18,820 nucleotides of DNA from an uncultured Oscillospiraceae bacterium (GCA_910588455.1 CAJUPG010000040.1:1-18820), one strand, 5' to 3'; positions 1 through 7,262 are shown, numbered from the stretch's first letter. The notes: generated by a model from the letters alone, not told the origin. Numbers and translations are program-made.

Positions 1-23
1 CCGTCGGCCGACGGCGCTTTTTT
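1..23 (+). terminator. Hairpin with T-run directly before the GH3 gene
   Basis: Bases 1-14 form a perfect palindrome (CCGTC-GGCC-GACGG), followed by CGC and six T. The 3' arm continues into GGCGC, so the stem probably extends past the window edge. This is the form of an intrinsic terminator for an upstream + strand gene. Its T-run ends only two bases before the AAGGAGG ribosome binding site (25-31) of the glucosidase, leaving no room for a separate promoter, so it may instead act as an attenuator or a partial terminator within an operon. Confidence 0.55.
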
Positions 24-38
24 CAAGGAGGAATTTTT

Positions 39-2450
39 ATGGAAAAATGGATTCGCGCCCGCTATCAGCCCAACCTGCCCCTGAATGGGGACCGGCGTGT
101 GACGGCCAGCCCGGAGCACATCGCCCTGTCCCGCCAGGCTGCCCAGGAGGGGGCGGTGCTGCTGAAAAACAGCGGAAATCTGCTCCCTCTGGCTCCCGAT
201 ACCCGGGTGGCCCTGTTCGGCAAGGGCAGCTTCGACTATGTGAAGGGGGGCGGCGGCAGCGGGGATGTGACCGTGGCCTATGTCAAAAATCTGTATGACG
301 GCCTGAAGGAAGAGGGCGTATTCCTCTATGAGCCCCTGTCTGATTTTTACCGGGACTATGTGGAGAAGCGGTATGAGGCGGGGGACGTCCCCGGCCTGAT
401 GGCCGAGCCGGCGCTGTCCCAGAGTCTGGTGGATTCTGCCCGGGGGAACGCGGATGTGGCCGTGATTGTCCTCAGCCGCTTCTCCGGTGAGGGCTGGGAC
501 CGGGAGCCGGTCTTTTATCAGGAGCCGGATTACCCCTGGCCCGACGAGCTGAATATGCCCCGAAAGGCCAAGGATCTATTCCCCAGAGGGGACTACTACC
601 TCACCGGGGAAGAACAGCGCATGGTGAACCAGGTTTGCGCCGCCTTTGACAAGGTGGCGGTGGTGCTCAATGCGGGCGGTGTGGCAGACGTCTCCTGGTT
701 CTGTGAGGAGGACTGCATTTCTTCCGCCCTGCTGGCCTGGCAGGGGGGCATGGAGGGGGGCGCGGCTATCGCCGCTCTGCTCACTGGAAAGGCCAATCCC
801 TGCGGCAAGCTGCCGGACACCTTCGCCCGGGACCTGTCTGACTACCCCTCCACAGCCCATTTTCACGACTCCCCCCACTATGTGGAGTATACCGAGGACA
901 TCTATGTGGGCTACCGGTACTTTGAGACGCTGCCAGGCGCGGCGGAGCGGGTGTGTTACCCCTTTGGCTACGGACTGTCCTACACCAGCTTTGCCCTGGA
1001 GACGGTGCGGGCCGGGGCGGAAAACGGCAAAATCAGGGTGGCCGTCCGGGTGACCAACACCGGAAATTGTCCGGGGAAAGAGGTGGTGCAGCTCTATTAC
1101 GCAGCTCCCTGGGGTCTGCTCCAGAAGCCGGGGCGCTGTCTGGCGTCCTTCCAAAAGACAACGCTGCTGGAGCCTGGAGAATCGGAGACGGTGGAACTGT
1201 CCTTTGCCATTGCCGATATGGCCAGCTTCGATGATTTGGGAAAGATTGCCCCCTCCGCCTGGGTGCTGGAGAAGGGGCGGTACGCCCTGTATGCGGGGAC
1301 CTGTGTGCGTGACGCCGCGGAGTTAGGCTGGGCCTGGGAGCAGAAGGAGACTGAGGTGATCCGTCAATGCGGGGATGTCCTGGCCCCCTCCCGCCTGGCG
1401 AACCGCCTGCTGGGGGACGGAGGCTGCGAGGAACTGCCCGCCGCCCCGGCGGTGGACACGGACGCCAATCTGCTCCCGCCCATCCGCGGGGGGCAGGCCG
1501 AAGCGGTGGCCCCCGCCGCACCCGGCCGGGGGCGCTGGATGCTGACACAGCCCTTCCCCGAGGGGGTACAGCCTCTGTCCGCCGTGGCGGAGGGAAAGCT
1601 GACCCTGGAGGAGTTTATGGCCCAGCTCAGTGACAATGACCTGATCCATCTCCTGGGCGGACAGCCCAACGTGGGCGTGTCCAACACCTTTGGACTGGGC
1701 AATCTCCCGGAGTACGGCGTGCCAAACCTGACCACCGCCGACGGCCCGGCGGGCCTGCGGATTCAGCCCGAGGCGGGGGTATGCACCACCGCCTGGCCCT
1801 GTTCCACCCTGCTGGCCGCCACCTGGGACCCGGAGCTGACAGCCCGGGTGGGAGCCGCGGCAGCCGCAGAGGTAAAAGAGAACAATATCTCTGTCTGGCT
1901 GGCTCCGGCGGTAAATATCCACCGGAATCCCCTGTGCGGCAGGAATTTTGAGTATTACTCTGAGGACCCGCTGCTTACCGGCAGGCTGGCCGGGGCCATG
2001 GTGCGGGGCATCCAGTCCCAAAACATCGCTGCAACTGTCAAGCACTTCGCCTGCAACAACAAGGAGACCAACCGGAAATACAGCGACTCCCGCCTGTCCC
2101 AGCGGGCCCTGCGGGAGATTTACCTGAAGGCTTTTGAAATCATTGTTCGGGAGGAACAGCCCTGGGCCATCATGAGCTCCTACAATGTCATCAACGGCCG
2201 GCGGGCCTCGGAGAGCCGGGAGCTGCTGACCTCCATCCTCCGGGAGGAGTGGGGTTACACCGGATTGGTGATGTCCGACTGGTGGACTCGCGGGGAGCAG
2301 TATAAGGAGATCCTGGCCGGGAACGATCTGAAAATGGCCAACGGCTACCCGGAGCGGGTGGAGGAGGCTATGAAGCTGGGGGCGGTCAACCGGAGCAGCC
2401 TGGAGATTTGCGCGGAAAGAGTGCTGAAATTAATTTTGAGAATTCACTAA
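39..2450 (+). CDS. Beta-glucosidase, GH3 family, circularly permuted domain order
   Basis: The 803-residue product is a glycoside hydrolase family 3 enzyme, probably releasing beta-linked glucose or xylose from oligosaccharides. The domain order is reversed relative to the usual family. The alpha/beta-sandwich domain comes first (about residues 28-265, with AAQEGAVLLKNSGNLLPL and the SGEGWDREP loop, where E151 is the likely acid/base). A fibronectin-III-like domain follows (about 300-425), then an Ala/Pro/Gly-rich linker (about 440-515), and the TIM barrel is last (about 525-803, with NIHRNPLCGRNFEYYSEDP, KHFACNNKETNR and GLVMSDWW, where D747 is the likely nucleophile). Both catalytic positions are present, so the protein should be active. 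There is no signal peptide, so it is probably cytoplasmic and acts on imported sugars. The permuted order is known from some Ruminococcus and Butyrivibrio enzymes. The ATG start is supported by AAGGAGG eight bases upstream. The exact substrate cannot be read from the sequence. Confidence 0.93.
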   Translation: MEKWIRARYQPNLPLNGDRRVTASPEHIALSRQAAQEGAVLLKNSGNLLPLAPDTRVALFGKGSFDYVKGGGGSGDVTVAYVKNLYDGLKEEGVFLYEPLSDFYRDYVEKRYEAGDVPGLMAEPALSQSLVDSARGNADVAVIVLSRFSGEGWDREPVFYQEPDYPWPDELNMPRKAKDLFPRGDYYLTGEEQRMVNQVCAAFDKVAVVLNAGGVADVSWFCEEDCISSALLAWQGGMEGGAAIAALLTGKANPCGKLPDTFARDLSDYPSTAHFHDSPHYVEYTEDIYVGYRYFETLPGAAERVCYPFGYGLSYTSFALETVRAGAENGKIRVAVRVTNTGNCPGKEVVQLYYAAPWGLLQKPGRCLASFQKTTLLEPGESETVELSFAIADMASFDDLGKIAPSAWVLEKGRYALYAGTCVRDAAELGWAWEQKETEVIRQCGDVLAPSRLANRLLGDGGCEELPAAPAVDTDANLLPPIRGGQAEAVAPAAPGRGRWMLTQPFPEGVQPLSAVAEGKLTLEEFMAQLSDNDLIHLLGGQPNVGVSNTFGLGNLPEYGVPNLTTADGPAGLRIQPEAGVCTTAWPCSTLLAATWDPELTARVGAAAAAEVKENNISVWLAPAVNIHRNPLCGRNFEYYSEDPLLTGRLAGAMVRGIQSQNIAATVKHFACNNKETNRKYSDSRLSQRALREIYLKAFEIIVREEQPWAIMSSYNVINGRRASESRELLTSILREEWGYTGLVMSDWWTRGEQYKEILAGNDLKMANGYPERVEEAMKLGAVNRSSLEICAERVLKLILRIH

Positions 2451-2472
2451 GTTTTCTTCCCGGAACGGAACC

Positions 2473-2523
2473 GCCCGCTGCCCAGGGCTTCGGCCACGCG
2501 GGCAGGGAACCTCCGCTCTTTTT
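2473..2523 (+). terminator. Possible weak terminator after the GH3 gene
   Basis: An inverted repeat (CTGCCC 2478-2483 with GGGCAG 2500-2505, or alternatively GCCCGC 2473-2478 with GCGGGC 2498-2503) encloses a small GGC-TTCG-GCC tetraloop stem. A run of five T follows at 2519-2523, about 14 bases after the stem. The distance to the T-run makes this a poor intrinsic terminator. Confidence 0.3.
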
Positions 2524-2551
2524 CATAATCCATTCCGCCGCCGCATAGGAT
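2523..2551 (+). promoter_or_regulatory. Sigma-E-type (mother-cell) promoter for spoIIID
   Basis: The -35 element TCATAAT (2523-2529) matches six of seven positions of the Bacillus sigma-E consensus KMATATT. After exactly 14 bases the -10 element CATAGGAT (2544-2551) matches six of eight positions of CATACAMT. Spacing and position, about 30 bases before the spoIIID start, are what is expected. In B. subtilis spoIIID is a known sigma-E target. Assignment here is by motif only. Confidence 0.6.
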
Positions 2552-2581
2552 AAAGCAGCAAGAGGCGGGGAGTGTTGTGTT

Positions 2582-2830
2582 TTGAAAGGAAACATGGAGG
2601 AGCGGGCGGAACGCCTGGCTCTTTACATCATAGAGAACCGGGCCACGGTCCGCGCCGCCGCACAAAAGTTTGCCATCAGCAAGTCCACCGTACATAAGGA
2701 CCTGTCCGAGCGCCTGCCCGGCTTCAACCGGACGTTGTACCGGCAGGTGAAGGAGGTTTTGGAGGAGAACAAGGCGGAGCGCCACATCCGGGGCGGCATC
2801 GCCACCCGCAAAAAGTATAAGGGGACATGA
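2582..2830 (+). CDS. spoIIID: Sporulation transcriptional regulator SpoIIID
   Basis: SpoIIID is a small helix-turn-helix DNA-binding protein that acts in the mother cell during sporulation, activating or repressing genes of the sigma-E regulon and helping to produce sigma-K. The 82-residue product is close to the family's usual length. It carries the diagnostic helix-turn-helix stretch AAAQKFAISKSTVHKDLSER (about 25-44) and the conserved basic tail ERHIRGGIATRKKYK (about 65-79). I chose the TTG start: it gives an N-terminus (MKGNMEER) that aligns residue for residue in length with other SpoIIID proteins as I recall them, and GGGGAG lies nine bases upstream. The alternative ATG at 2594, with AAAGGA only three bases before it, would remove four residues. 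The gene is monocistronic, with its own sigma-E-type promoter and a strong terminator. Confidence 0.93.
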   Translation: MKGNMEERAERLALYIIENRATVRAAAQKFAISKSTVHKDLSERLPGFNRTLYRQVKEVLEENKAERHIRGGIATRKKYKGT

Positions 2831-2831
2831 A

Positions 2832-2868
2832 AAAACCGCCGCGCACAGCCTGCGCGGCGGTTTTATGT
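2832..2868 (+). terminator. Strong intrinsic terminator after spoIIID
   Basis: A perfect 13-bp stem (2832-2844 paired with 2852-2864, core CCGCCGCGC/GCGCGGCGG) with a 7-base loop begins with an A-run and ends in TTTT, starting directly after the spoIIID stop codon. The flanking A- and T-runs make it potentially bidirectional. Confidence 0.92.
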
Positions 2869-3045
2869 TATTTTAATAAAAATTAGTTGATATATCGATT
2901 TAAATATGGTATTCCAACACAAAAGAGGTGAGCCCCATGTGCAAGTAAAGCAATCCCTCCAAAATTTGTAAAGAGAGAGGCCGAGGGTTTATGCGAACCA
3001 AAAAGGCAAAGGTATGTTGGCGCCGGCTTCTATTTAACGATGTGA
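2869..3045. other. AT-rich intergenic stretch with no convincing gene
   Basis: This stretch is clearly more AT-rich than its surroundings. It contains a TTGATA hexamer at 2887 without a good -10 partner, and a good ribosome binding site (AGAGGTGA, 2924-2931) followed by an ATG at 2937 that reads only three codons (Met-Cys-Lys) before TAA. The combination looks like the head of a lost small gene, but nothing here can be assigned. Confidence 0.4.
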
Positions 3046-3082
3046 AATGGGAGGCGCTCCGAATTTTGGAGTGCCTCCCATT
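3046..3082 (-). terminator. Long hairpin downstream of the 138-aa gene
   Basis: Two 15-base arms (3046-3060 and 3068-3082, AATGGGAGGC...) pair perfectly except for one G-T position, with a 7-base loop. It begins 26 bases after the stop codon of the - strand gene ending at 3109. Read on the - strand only a weak T-rich tail (ATTTCAC) follows, so it may be a 3'-stabilising hairpin rather than a classical terminator. Confidence 0.5.
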
Positions 3083-3108
3083 GTGCGGAAAACAAAGTAG
3101 AAAATGCG

Positions 3109-3525
3109 CTAAACGCCGCCAAGATCCACCAGGATATTGTCGGTGCCGTGCTCCTCGAATTCGCTGATGTACGCGTCGATGCGGCTGGCCAGCTCGGCGT
3201 AGTTGCTCTCGTCGATGGGCGCGTCGTCCATGTCCCGCCGGGCCAGGTCCTCCGCCAGAATTTCAAAAAACACGTTGTTTTCATATTCCAGAATGGCCTC
3301 GTGGATGCCCCCCTCCACAAATGCCTGGGAGGGGACGATCTCCCCCTGATACAGCTCCGCCAGGCTGGGCATTCCCTCTAAAATGGCCCGGCCGAACAGC
3401 AGGCTCTCCACCTCGTCGTAGTCCCGGAACCGCTGGTCGCCCCGGGTGGAGTTCAAAATCCAGTTGCCGATGTAAGTCAGGTCCAGCAGCCGGCGAAACT
3501 GCTTTTCCGTCAATTCAAGATTCAA
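3109..3525 (-). CDS. Conserved-looking acidic protein of unknown function
   Basis: I do not recognise this 138-residue protein. It is soluble, acidic and probably mostly helical, with no membrane segment, signal peptide, cysteine cluster or obvious catalytic motif. Notable segments are LTYIGNWILNSTRG (about 16-29) and an Asp/Glu-rich C-terminal half ending in DNILVDLGGV. The start is a TTG, supported by GAGGAGGAG with about seven bases spacing; no ATG or GTG gives a better choice. It is a stand-alone gene: a near-perfect sigma-A promoter lies about 40 bases upstream and a long hairpin follows. Promoter, RBS and codon use like the neighbours argue that it is real; the function stays open. Confidence 0.72.
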   Translation of the reverse strand: MNLELTEKQFRRLLDLTYIGNWILNSTRGDQRFRDYDEVESLLFGRAILEGMPSLAELYQGEIVPSQAFVEGGIHEAILEYENNVFFEILAEDLARRDMDDAPIDESNYAELASRIDAYISEFEEHGTDNILVDLGGV

Positions 3526-3565
3526 GGTCGCTCCTCCTCTCGGGAATAAGCTTCTGCTTATCTCT

Positions 3566-3593
3566 ATTATAATATATGATAAAGATTTGTCAA
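3566..3593 (-). promoter_or_regulatory. Consensus sigma-A promoter for the 138-aa gene
   Basis: On the - strand TTGACA (3593-3588) and TATAAT (3571-3566) are both perfect, with a 16-base spacer. The expected start site is near 3559. A short inverted repeat (ATAAGC-AGAA-GCTTAT, 3546-3561) lies across the start site and could be an operator or a leader hairpin. Confidence 0.8.
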
Positions 3594-3628
3594 ATGGCAG
3601 AGCGTAAAATTTAAATGGAAATTTCCCC

Positions 3629-3657
3629 TTGCCTTTTTATGGGAAGTATCATACAAT
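3629..3657 (+). promoter_or_regulatory. Promoter for the DUF1934-argS operon
   Basis: TTGCCT (3629-3634) and TACAAT (3652-3657) are 17 bases apart, giving a plausible sigma-A promoter. The overlapping octamer CATACAAT (3650-3657) is also a perfect match to the sigma-E -10 consensus, but no sigma-E -35 stands at the right distance. A sigma-A promoter fits the housekeeping operon better. Confidence 0.5.
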
Positions 3658-3689
3658 GGAGCTACGAAGCATGAAGAAAGGGGGAGCCC

Positions 3690-4196
3690 ATGAGAAAAAA
3701 TGTCGTGATCTCCCTTGTGGGAGTGCAGCGCTACGACGAGACGCCTCCCGATGTGATTGAGCTGGTAACCCAGGGCCAGCTCCATGAGGAGGACGGCGTA
3801 CTTGTGCTCTCCTATGAGGAGAGCGAGCTGACCGGCTTGGAGGGCACCCGGACCACCCTTCGCATTGAGGGGGAGCGGGTGGTTATGCTCCGGGAAGGCG
3901 AACTGAATACCCAAATGATTTTCGAGGAGGGACAGCGCCATCTGTCCCTGTATGAGACCCCCTATGGAACCATGTCCATTGGGGTCCGGACCTGGAGCCT
4001 GTTTGTGGAAATGGACAGCTCCGGGGGAGAATTGGAAATGGATTATGCCGTGGAGGTGGAACACTCCATCGCTGGACGGAACACCTTCCGCATTGAGGTG
4101 CGGGAGGTAAGCAGTAAGAAAGGCAGGGAAAACGATGTCGAATTTGATTCAGAAGGCCAAGGACCAGGCGGCCAAGCTGACTCAGCAGGCCTATGA
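3690..4196 (+). CDS. DUF1934 (YwiB-like) beta-barrel protein
   Basis: The 168-residue product matches the DUF1934/YwiB family, small cytoplasmic proteins with a lipocalin-like beta-barrel and no established role. Family hallmarks are the N-terminal KNVVISLVGVQRYD strand and the repeated beta-strand pattern with LYETPYGTMSIGVRT (about 87-101). As in B. subtilis, where ywiB is next to argS, it directly precedes argS. The ATG is preceded by AAGGGGGAG. The reading frame runs 62 bases into argS, which adds about 20 Gly/Asp-rich residues to the natural C-terminus; a small indel that removed the original stop is a likely cause (inference). The gene is probably cotranscribed with argS from a promoter near 3629-3657. 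Confidence 0.82.
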   Translation: MRKNVVISLVGVQRYDETPPDVIELVTQGQLHEEDGVLVLSYEESELTGLEGTRTTLRIEGERVVMLREGELNTQMIFEEGQRHLSLYETPYGTMSIGVRTWSLFVEMDSSGGELEMDYAVEVEHSIAGRNTFRIEVREVSSKKGRENDVEFDSEGQGPGGQADSAGL

Positions 4197-5883
4197 AAAG
4201 GCCGCCCAGGAGGGGATTTTGCCCGGAGGCGCCCAGATTCAGGCCAAAATAGAGATACCCAAGGATGTAAACAACGGGGATTTCGCCTCCTCCTTTGCGA
4301 TGGCGGGGGCAAAGGCCCTGAAGCAGCCCCCCCGGACGGTGGCCCAGGCCATTGTGGATCACATGGATCTGGAGGGGAGCTACTTCGAGAAGCTGGAGAT
4401 TGCCGGCCCCGGTTTTTTGAACTTCACCCTGGGCCCCCGGTGGTACGGAGAGGTCCTCTCCGCCATTGAGCAGGATGGCGGAGCCTATGGGGACTCCACA
4501 GAGGGAAAGGGCGAGAAAATCATGGTGGAATTCGTCTCCGCCAACCCCACCGGCCCCATGCACATGGGCAACGCCCGGGGCGGCGTGCTGGGGGATACCC
4601 TGGCCAACGTCCTGAAGCGGGACGGCTGCGACGTGTGGAAGGAGTTCTACGTCAACGACGCGGGCAACCAGATCCATAAGTTCGCCGTGTCCATCAACGC
4701 CCGGTATATGCAGCTGCTGCTGGGGGAGGATCAGGTTCCCTTCCCGGAGGAGTGCTACCAGGGAGAGGATATCAAGGAGCTGGCCCAGGCCATCCGGGAC
4801 GCCTACGGAGAGAGCTGGAAGGACATCCCGGAGGAAGAGCGGCTGGAAAAAATGGCGGAATTTGGATTGCAAAAAAATATTCCCAACATGAAATCCGACC
4901 TGCTGAAATACGGCATCCAGTATGACGAGTGGTTCTTTGAATCCTCCCTGCACGACAGCGGCTACGTGGCCGAGACGGTCCAGCTGCTGACGGAGAAGGG
5001 CTGGACCTATGAGAAGGACGGAGCCCTGTGGCTGGACACCACCGGGCTTTTGAAGGAAAAATATCTGCGGGAGGGCAAGAGTCAGGCGCAGGTGGACAAG
5101 CTGGACCTGAAGGACGACGTGCTCCGGCGGGCCAACGGCTTTTATACCTACTTCGCTGCCGACATCGCCTACCACCGCAACAAGCTGGACGTGCGGGGCT
5201 TTGACAAGGCCATCAACATCTGGGGCGCCGACCACCACGGCCACGTGGCCCGCCTCCAGGCGGCCCTGGACGGCCTGGGCCTGGACGGCTCCCGCCGGCT
5301 GATTATCGTGCTGATGCAGCTGGTGAATCTGCTCCAGGACGGCAAGCCTGTGCGGATGTCCAAGCGCTCCGGCAAGGCCATTGCCCTGCGGGACCTGCTG
5401 GACGAGATTCCGGTGGACGCGGCCCGGTACTTCTTTAACTCCCGGAGCCCCAGCAGCCCCCTGGACTTTGATCTGGATCTGGCCGTCCGGGAGGACAGCG
5501 AAAACCCGGTGTACTACGTCCAGTACGCCAACGCCCGGATCTGCTCTCTGATTGCCCGGCTGGCGGAGGAGGGGGAGCTGGTCCCCGCCGCGTTCCAGGT
5601 GGACAGCGCCCTGCTCAGTGAGCCGGAGGCCCTGGCCCTGGTCAAGTCCCTGGCCCAGTACCCGGAGGAGATCCACCTGGCGGCCCAGAGCTGCGACCCC
5701 AGCCGGATCAACCGGTATCTCACCGGACTGGCGGGGGATTTCCACCGGTTCTACAACAGCTGCCGCATCAAGGGGGAGGCCCCCGCGGTACTGGGAGCCC
5801 GGCTGAAGCTGGCGGACAGCGTGCGCCAGGTGCTGGCCCTGGGGCTGGAGGTCTTAGGCGTGGCTGCGCCGGAGAAGATGTGA
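4135..5883 (+). CDS. argS: Arginine--tRNA ligase
   Basis: This is a class I aminoacyl-tRNA synthetase that charges tRNA-Arg with arginine for cytoplasmic translation. The 582 residues show the expected order: an N-terminal additional domain (about 1-110) for tRNA D-loop contact, a Rossmann catalytic domain with the HIGH-like HMGN (143-146) in SANPTGPMHMGNARGG, the KMSKS-like loop RMSKR (407-411), and the helical DALR anticodon-binding domain at the C-terminus (from about 460). Key motifs are intact. The ATG at 4135, with AGGGA five bases before it, gives the normal ArgS N-terminus, so the overlap with the upstream DUF1934 frame is real and not a start error. The stop overlaps the GTG start of the next gene, which suggests translational coupling. 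Confidence 0.97.
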   Translation: MSNLIQKAKDQAAKLTQQAYEKAAQEGILPGGAQIQAKIEIPKDVNNGDFASSFAMAGAKALKQPPRTVAQAIVDHMDLEGSYFEKLEIAGPGFLNFTLGPRWYGEVLSAIEQDGGAYGDSTEGKGEKIMVEFVSANPTGPMHMGNARGGVLGDTLANVLKRDGCDVWKEFYVNDAGNQIHKFAVSINARYMQLLLGEDQVPFPEECYQGEDIKELAQAIRDAYGESWKDIPEEERLEKMAEFGLQKNIPNMKSDLLKYGIQYDEWFFESSLHDSGYVAETVQLLTEKGWTYEKDGALWLDTTGLLKEKYLREGKSQAQVDKLDLKDDVLRRANGFYTYFAADIAYHRNKLDVRGFDKAINIWGADHHGHVARLQAALDGLGLDGSRRLIIVLMQLVNLLQDGKPVRMSKRSGKAIALRDLLDEIPVDAARYFFNSRSPSSPLDFDLDLAVREDSENPVYYVQYANARICSLIARLAEEGELVPAAFQVDSALLSEPEALALVKSLAQYPEEIHLAAQSCDPSRINRYLTGLAGDFHRFYNSCRIKGEAPAVLGARLKLADSVRQVLALGLEVLGVAAPEKM

Positions 5884-6503
5884 ACCGGAAGAATTTGGAG
5901 CGGCTGCTCCAGAACCGCGCCCCGGGTCTGATGGACGCCGCCGGGCAATATGCTGTGCTGGTCCCTCTGGCGGAGGGGCCGGAAGGACCGTCCCTGCTCT
6001 ACGAGGTCCGGGCCAGGACCCTGCGCCGCCAGCCCGGAGAGGTATGCTTTCCCGGGGGACGGCTGGAGAAGGGCGAGAGCCCGGAACAGTGCGCCCTGCG
6101 GGAACTGGAGGAGGAGCTTGCGATTCCACCTGCGTCGGTGCAGGTGCTGGGACAGCTGGATTTCATCGTCCACCGGGCGAATTTCATCATGTATCCCGTT
6201 CTGGGCTGGGTGGAGGACTGGGGCGTTTCCCGGCTGTCCCCCAGCCCCGCTGAGGTGGAGGAGACGTTTTTTGTGCCCCTCTCCCACCTGAAGCAAAACC
6301 CGCCGCTGGAGTATACCTACCAGCTTATGCCCGCGCCGGCGGAAAATTTCCCCTATGACGTGATTGGCATTCCCCGGGACTACAAGTGGCAGCCGGGCGG
6401 GGAGAACGTCCCCGTCTACCCCTGGGAGGGCCGGGCCATCTGGGGGCTCACGGGACGCATCACCCGGCACCTGCTCCGCGTTCTGGAGGAGGCGGGGCTA
6501 TGA
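5880..6503 (+). CDS. NUDIX hydrolase, CoA pyrophosphatase (NudL) type
   Basis: This enzyme probably cleaves coenzyme A or derivatives into 4'-phosphopantetheine and 3',5'-ADP, or hydrolyses another nucleoside diphosphate compound. The 207 residues contain the NUDIX box at about 60-82 (GRLEKGE...RELEEEL, catalytic Glu cluster intact; the late box glycine is replaced by Ala). The NudL-type extension LYEVRARTLRRQPGEVCFPGG lies directly before it, where the family has a conserved Arg-rich, FPGG-ending segment. The GTG start at 5880 overlaps the argS TGA by four bases and is preceded by GGAGAAG. The 3' end overlaps the next ATG by four bases, so this is the middle of a tight operon. The family assignment is firm; the CoA substrate is inferred. 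Confidence 0.88.
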   Translation: MNRKNLERLLQNRAPGLMDAAGQYAVLVPLAEGPEGPSLLYEVRARTLRRQPGEVCFPGGRLEKGESPEQCALRELEEELAIPPASVQVLGQLDFIVHRANFIMYPVLGWVEDWGVSRLSPSPAEVEETFFVPLSHLKQNPPLEYTYQLMPAPAENFPYDVIGIPRDYKWQPGGENVPVYPWEGRAIWGLTGRITRHLLRVLEEAGL

Positions 6504-7102
6504 GGGAGGCGGGGGTGTTCCCGCTGGGAGAGGACGCCCTCCGGCTGGGGGAATTCGCCACAGTCCGGCCCCGGTGGCGGGTGTGCGACCTGGGGACGGG
6601 AAGCGGGATTTTACTGGTGCTGCTGGCCCAGCGGGAGAGCACCCTGGCCTTGACGGGGGTGGAAATTGACCCGCTGTCGGCCCGGACCGCCCGGGAGAAT
6701 TTGATTTCCCGCCAGCTTTGCGGGGAAATTTTTTGTGAAAGCATTAAAACGGTGAAAATGCCGGGGCAGTTCGACCTGGTGATTTCCAATCCTCCCTACT
6801 TCCCCAAAAACAGCGGCAAGGGGGAGAGCCCCTTCCGGATGGAACAGTCCGCCGGTTTGGCGGATTTCTGCGCCGCCGCCGGGGGACTGCTGCGAAACGG
6901 GGGCCGGTTCGCGCTGTGCCACCGGCCGGAGCGGCTGGCGGATCTGTTTGCCGCCCTGCGGGCCAGCGGCCTGGAGCCAAAGCGCATGAAGCTGGTTTCG
7001 CCCAAGCTGGTGTTGCTGGAGAGCGTGAAGCAGGGCAGGCCGGGACTGCATGTAGAAATGGAGCCGGATTTGCCACAGACAGAAAGCGGGAAGAGCGTAT
7101 GA
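6500..7102 (+). CDS. TrmN6/YabB-type tRNA (adenine-N6) methyltransferase
   Basis: This is an S-adenosylmethionine-dependent methyltransferase of the YfiC/YabB family, which methylates N6 of A37 in tRNA1(Val). Visible motifs are the SAM-binding CDLGTGSGIL (29-38), the acidic end of strand beta-2 (VEID, 54-57) and the N6-adenine methylase signature SNPPYF (96-101). The 200-residue product is about 40 shorter than E. coli or Bacillus members, mainly at the N-terminus. I chose the ATG at 6500 because it overlaps the NUDIX stop (ATGA) and follows GGAGGAGGCGGGG; the longer upstream frame merely runs through the NUDIX gene. In B. subtilis yabB is followed by yazA and yabC (rsmI); here yazA is missing and an AraC gene intervenes before rsmI. 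A terminator overlaps the stop codon. Target position is inferred from family. Confidence 0.85.
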   Translation: MREAGVFPLGEDALRLGEFATVRPRWRVCDLGTGSGILLVLLAQRESTLALTGVEIDPLSARTARENLISRQLCGEIFCESIKTVKMPGQFDLVISNPPYFPKNSGKGESPFRMEQSAGLADFCAAAGGLLRNGGRFALCHRPERLADLFAALRASGLEPKRMKLVSPKLVLLESVKQGRPGLHVEMEPDLPQTESGKSV

Positions 7103-7119
7103 TTCTTCCCGCTGTTTTC
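7085..7119 (+). terminator. Intrinsic terminator of the argS operon
   Basis: A perfect 10-bp stem (AGCGGGAAGA 7085-7094 with TCTTCCCGCT 7104-7113), a 9-base loop and a TGTTTTCT tail follow. The loop contains the methyltransferase stop codon, so terminator and coding end overlap. Confidence 0.82.
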
Positions 7120-7184
7120 TTCTGGCGCACTTTTGTTATTACCCCGCTAGGGGAGCCGCCTCTCTTTTTTGTGCATAGATAGAG

Positions 7185-7218
7185 AGGACAGACGAAAGAA
7201 CAAATCTTATAATAAGAG
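7185..7218 (+). promoter_or_regulatory. Promoter with palindrome over the -10, for the AraC-type gene
   Basis: AGGACA (7185-7190) and a perfect TATAAT (7208-7213) are 17 bases apart. The -10 lies inside the perfect palindrome TCTTAT-A-ATAAGA (7206-7218), a possible autoregulatory or repressor operator. Confidence 0.6.
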
Positions 7219-7262
7219 CAGCTTTGCAGTCCAAAAGCACAATATGAACGAGGAGGTATTCC

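Noticed and set aside
2991..3167. 58-codon + strand ORF from an ATG at 2991
   Set aside because: It runs through the hairpin and into the 3' end of the - strand gene, has an Arg/Cys-rich composition and only a poor RBS.
3883..5745. Long - strand open frame (620 codons) opposite DUF1934 and argS
   Set aside because: It is the reverse-frame shadow of GC-rich argS, has a Val/Gln/Gly/Leu-rich composition without domain motifs and has no RBS.
7140..7175. CCCC-GCTA-GGGG repeat followed by a T-run as a second terminator
   Set aside because: The stem is only four base pairs and the T-run is distant; the terminator at 7085-7119 already explains transcription stop.
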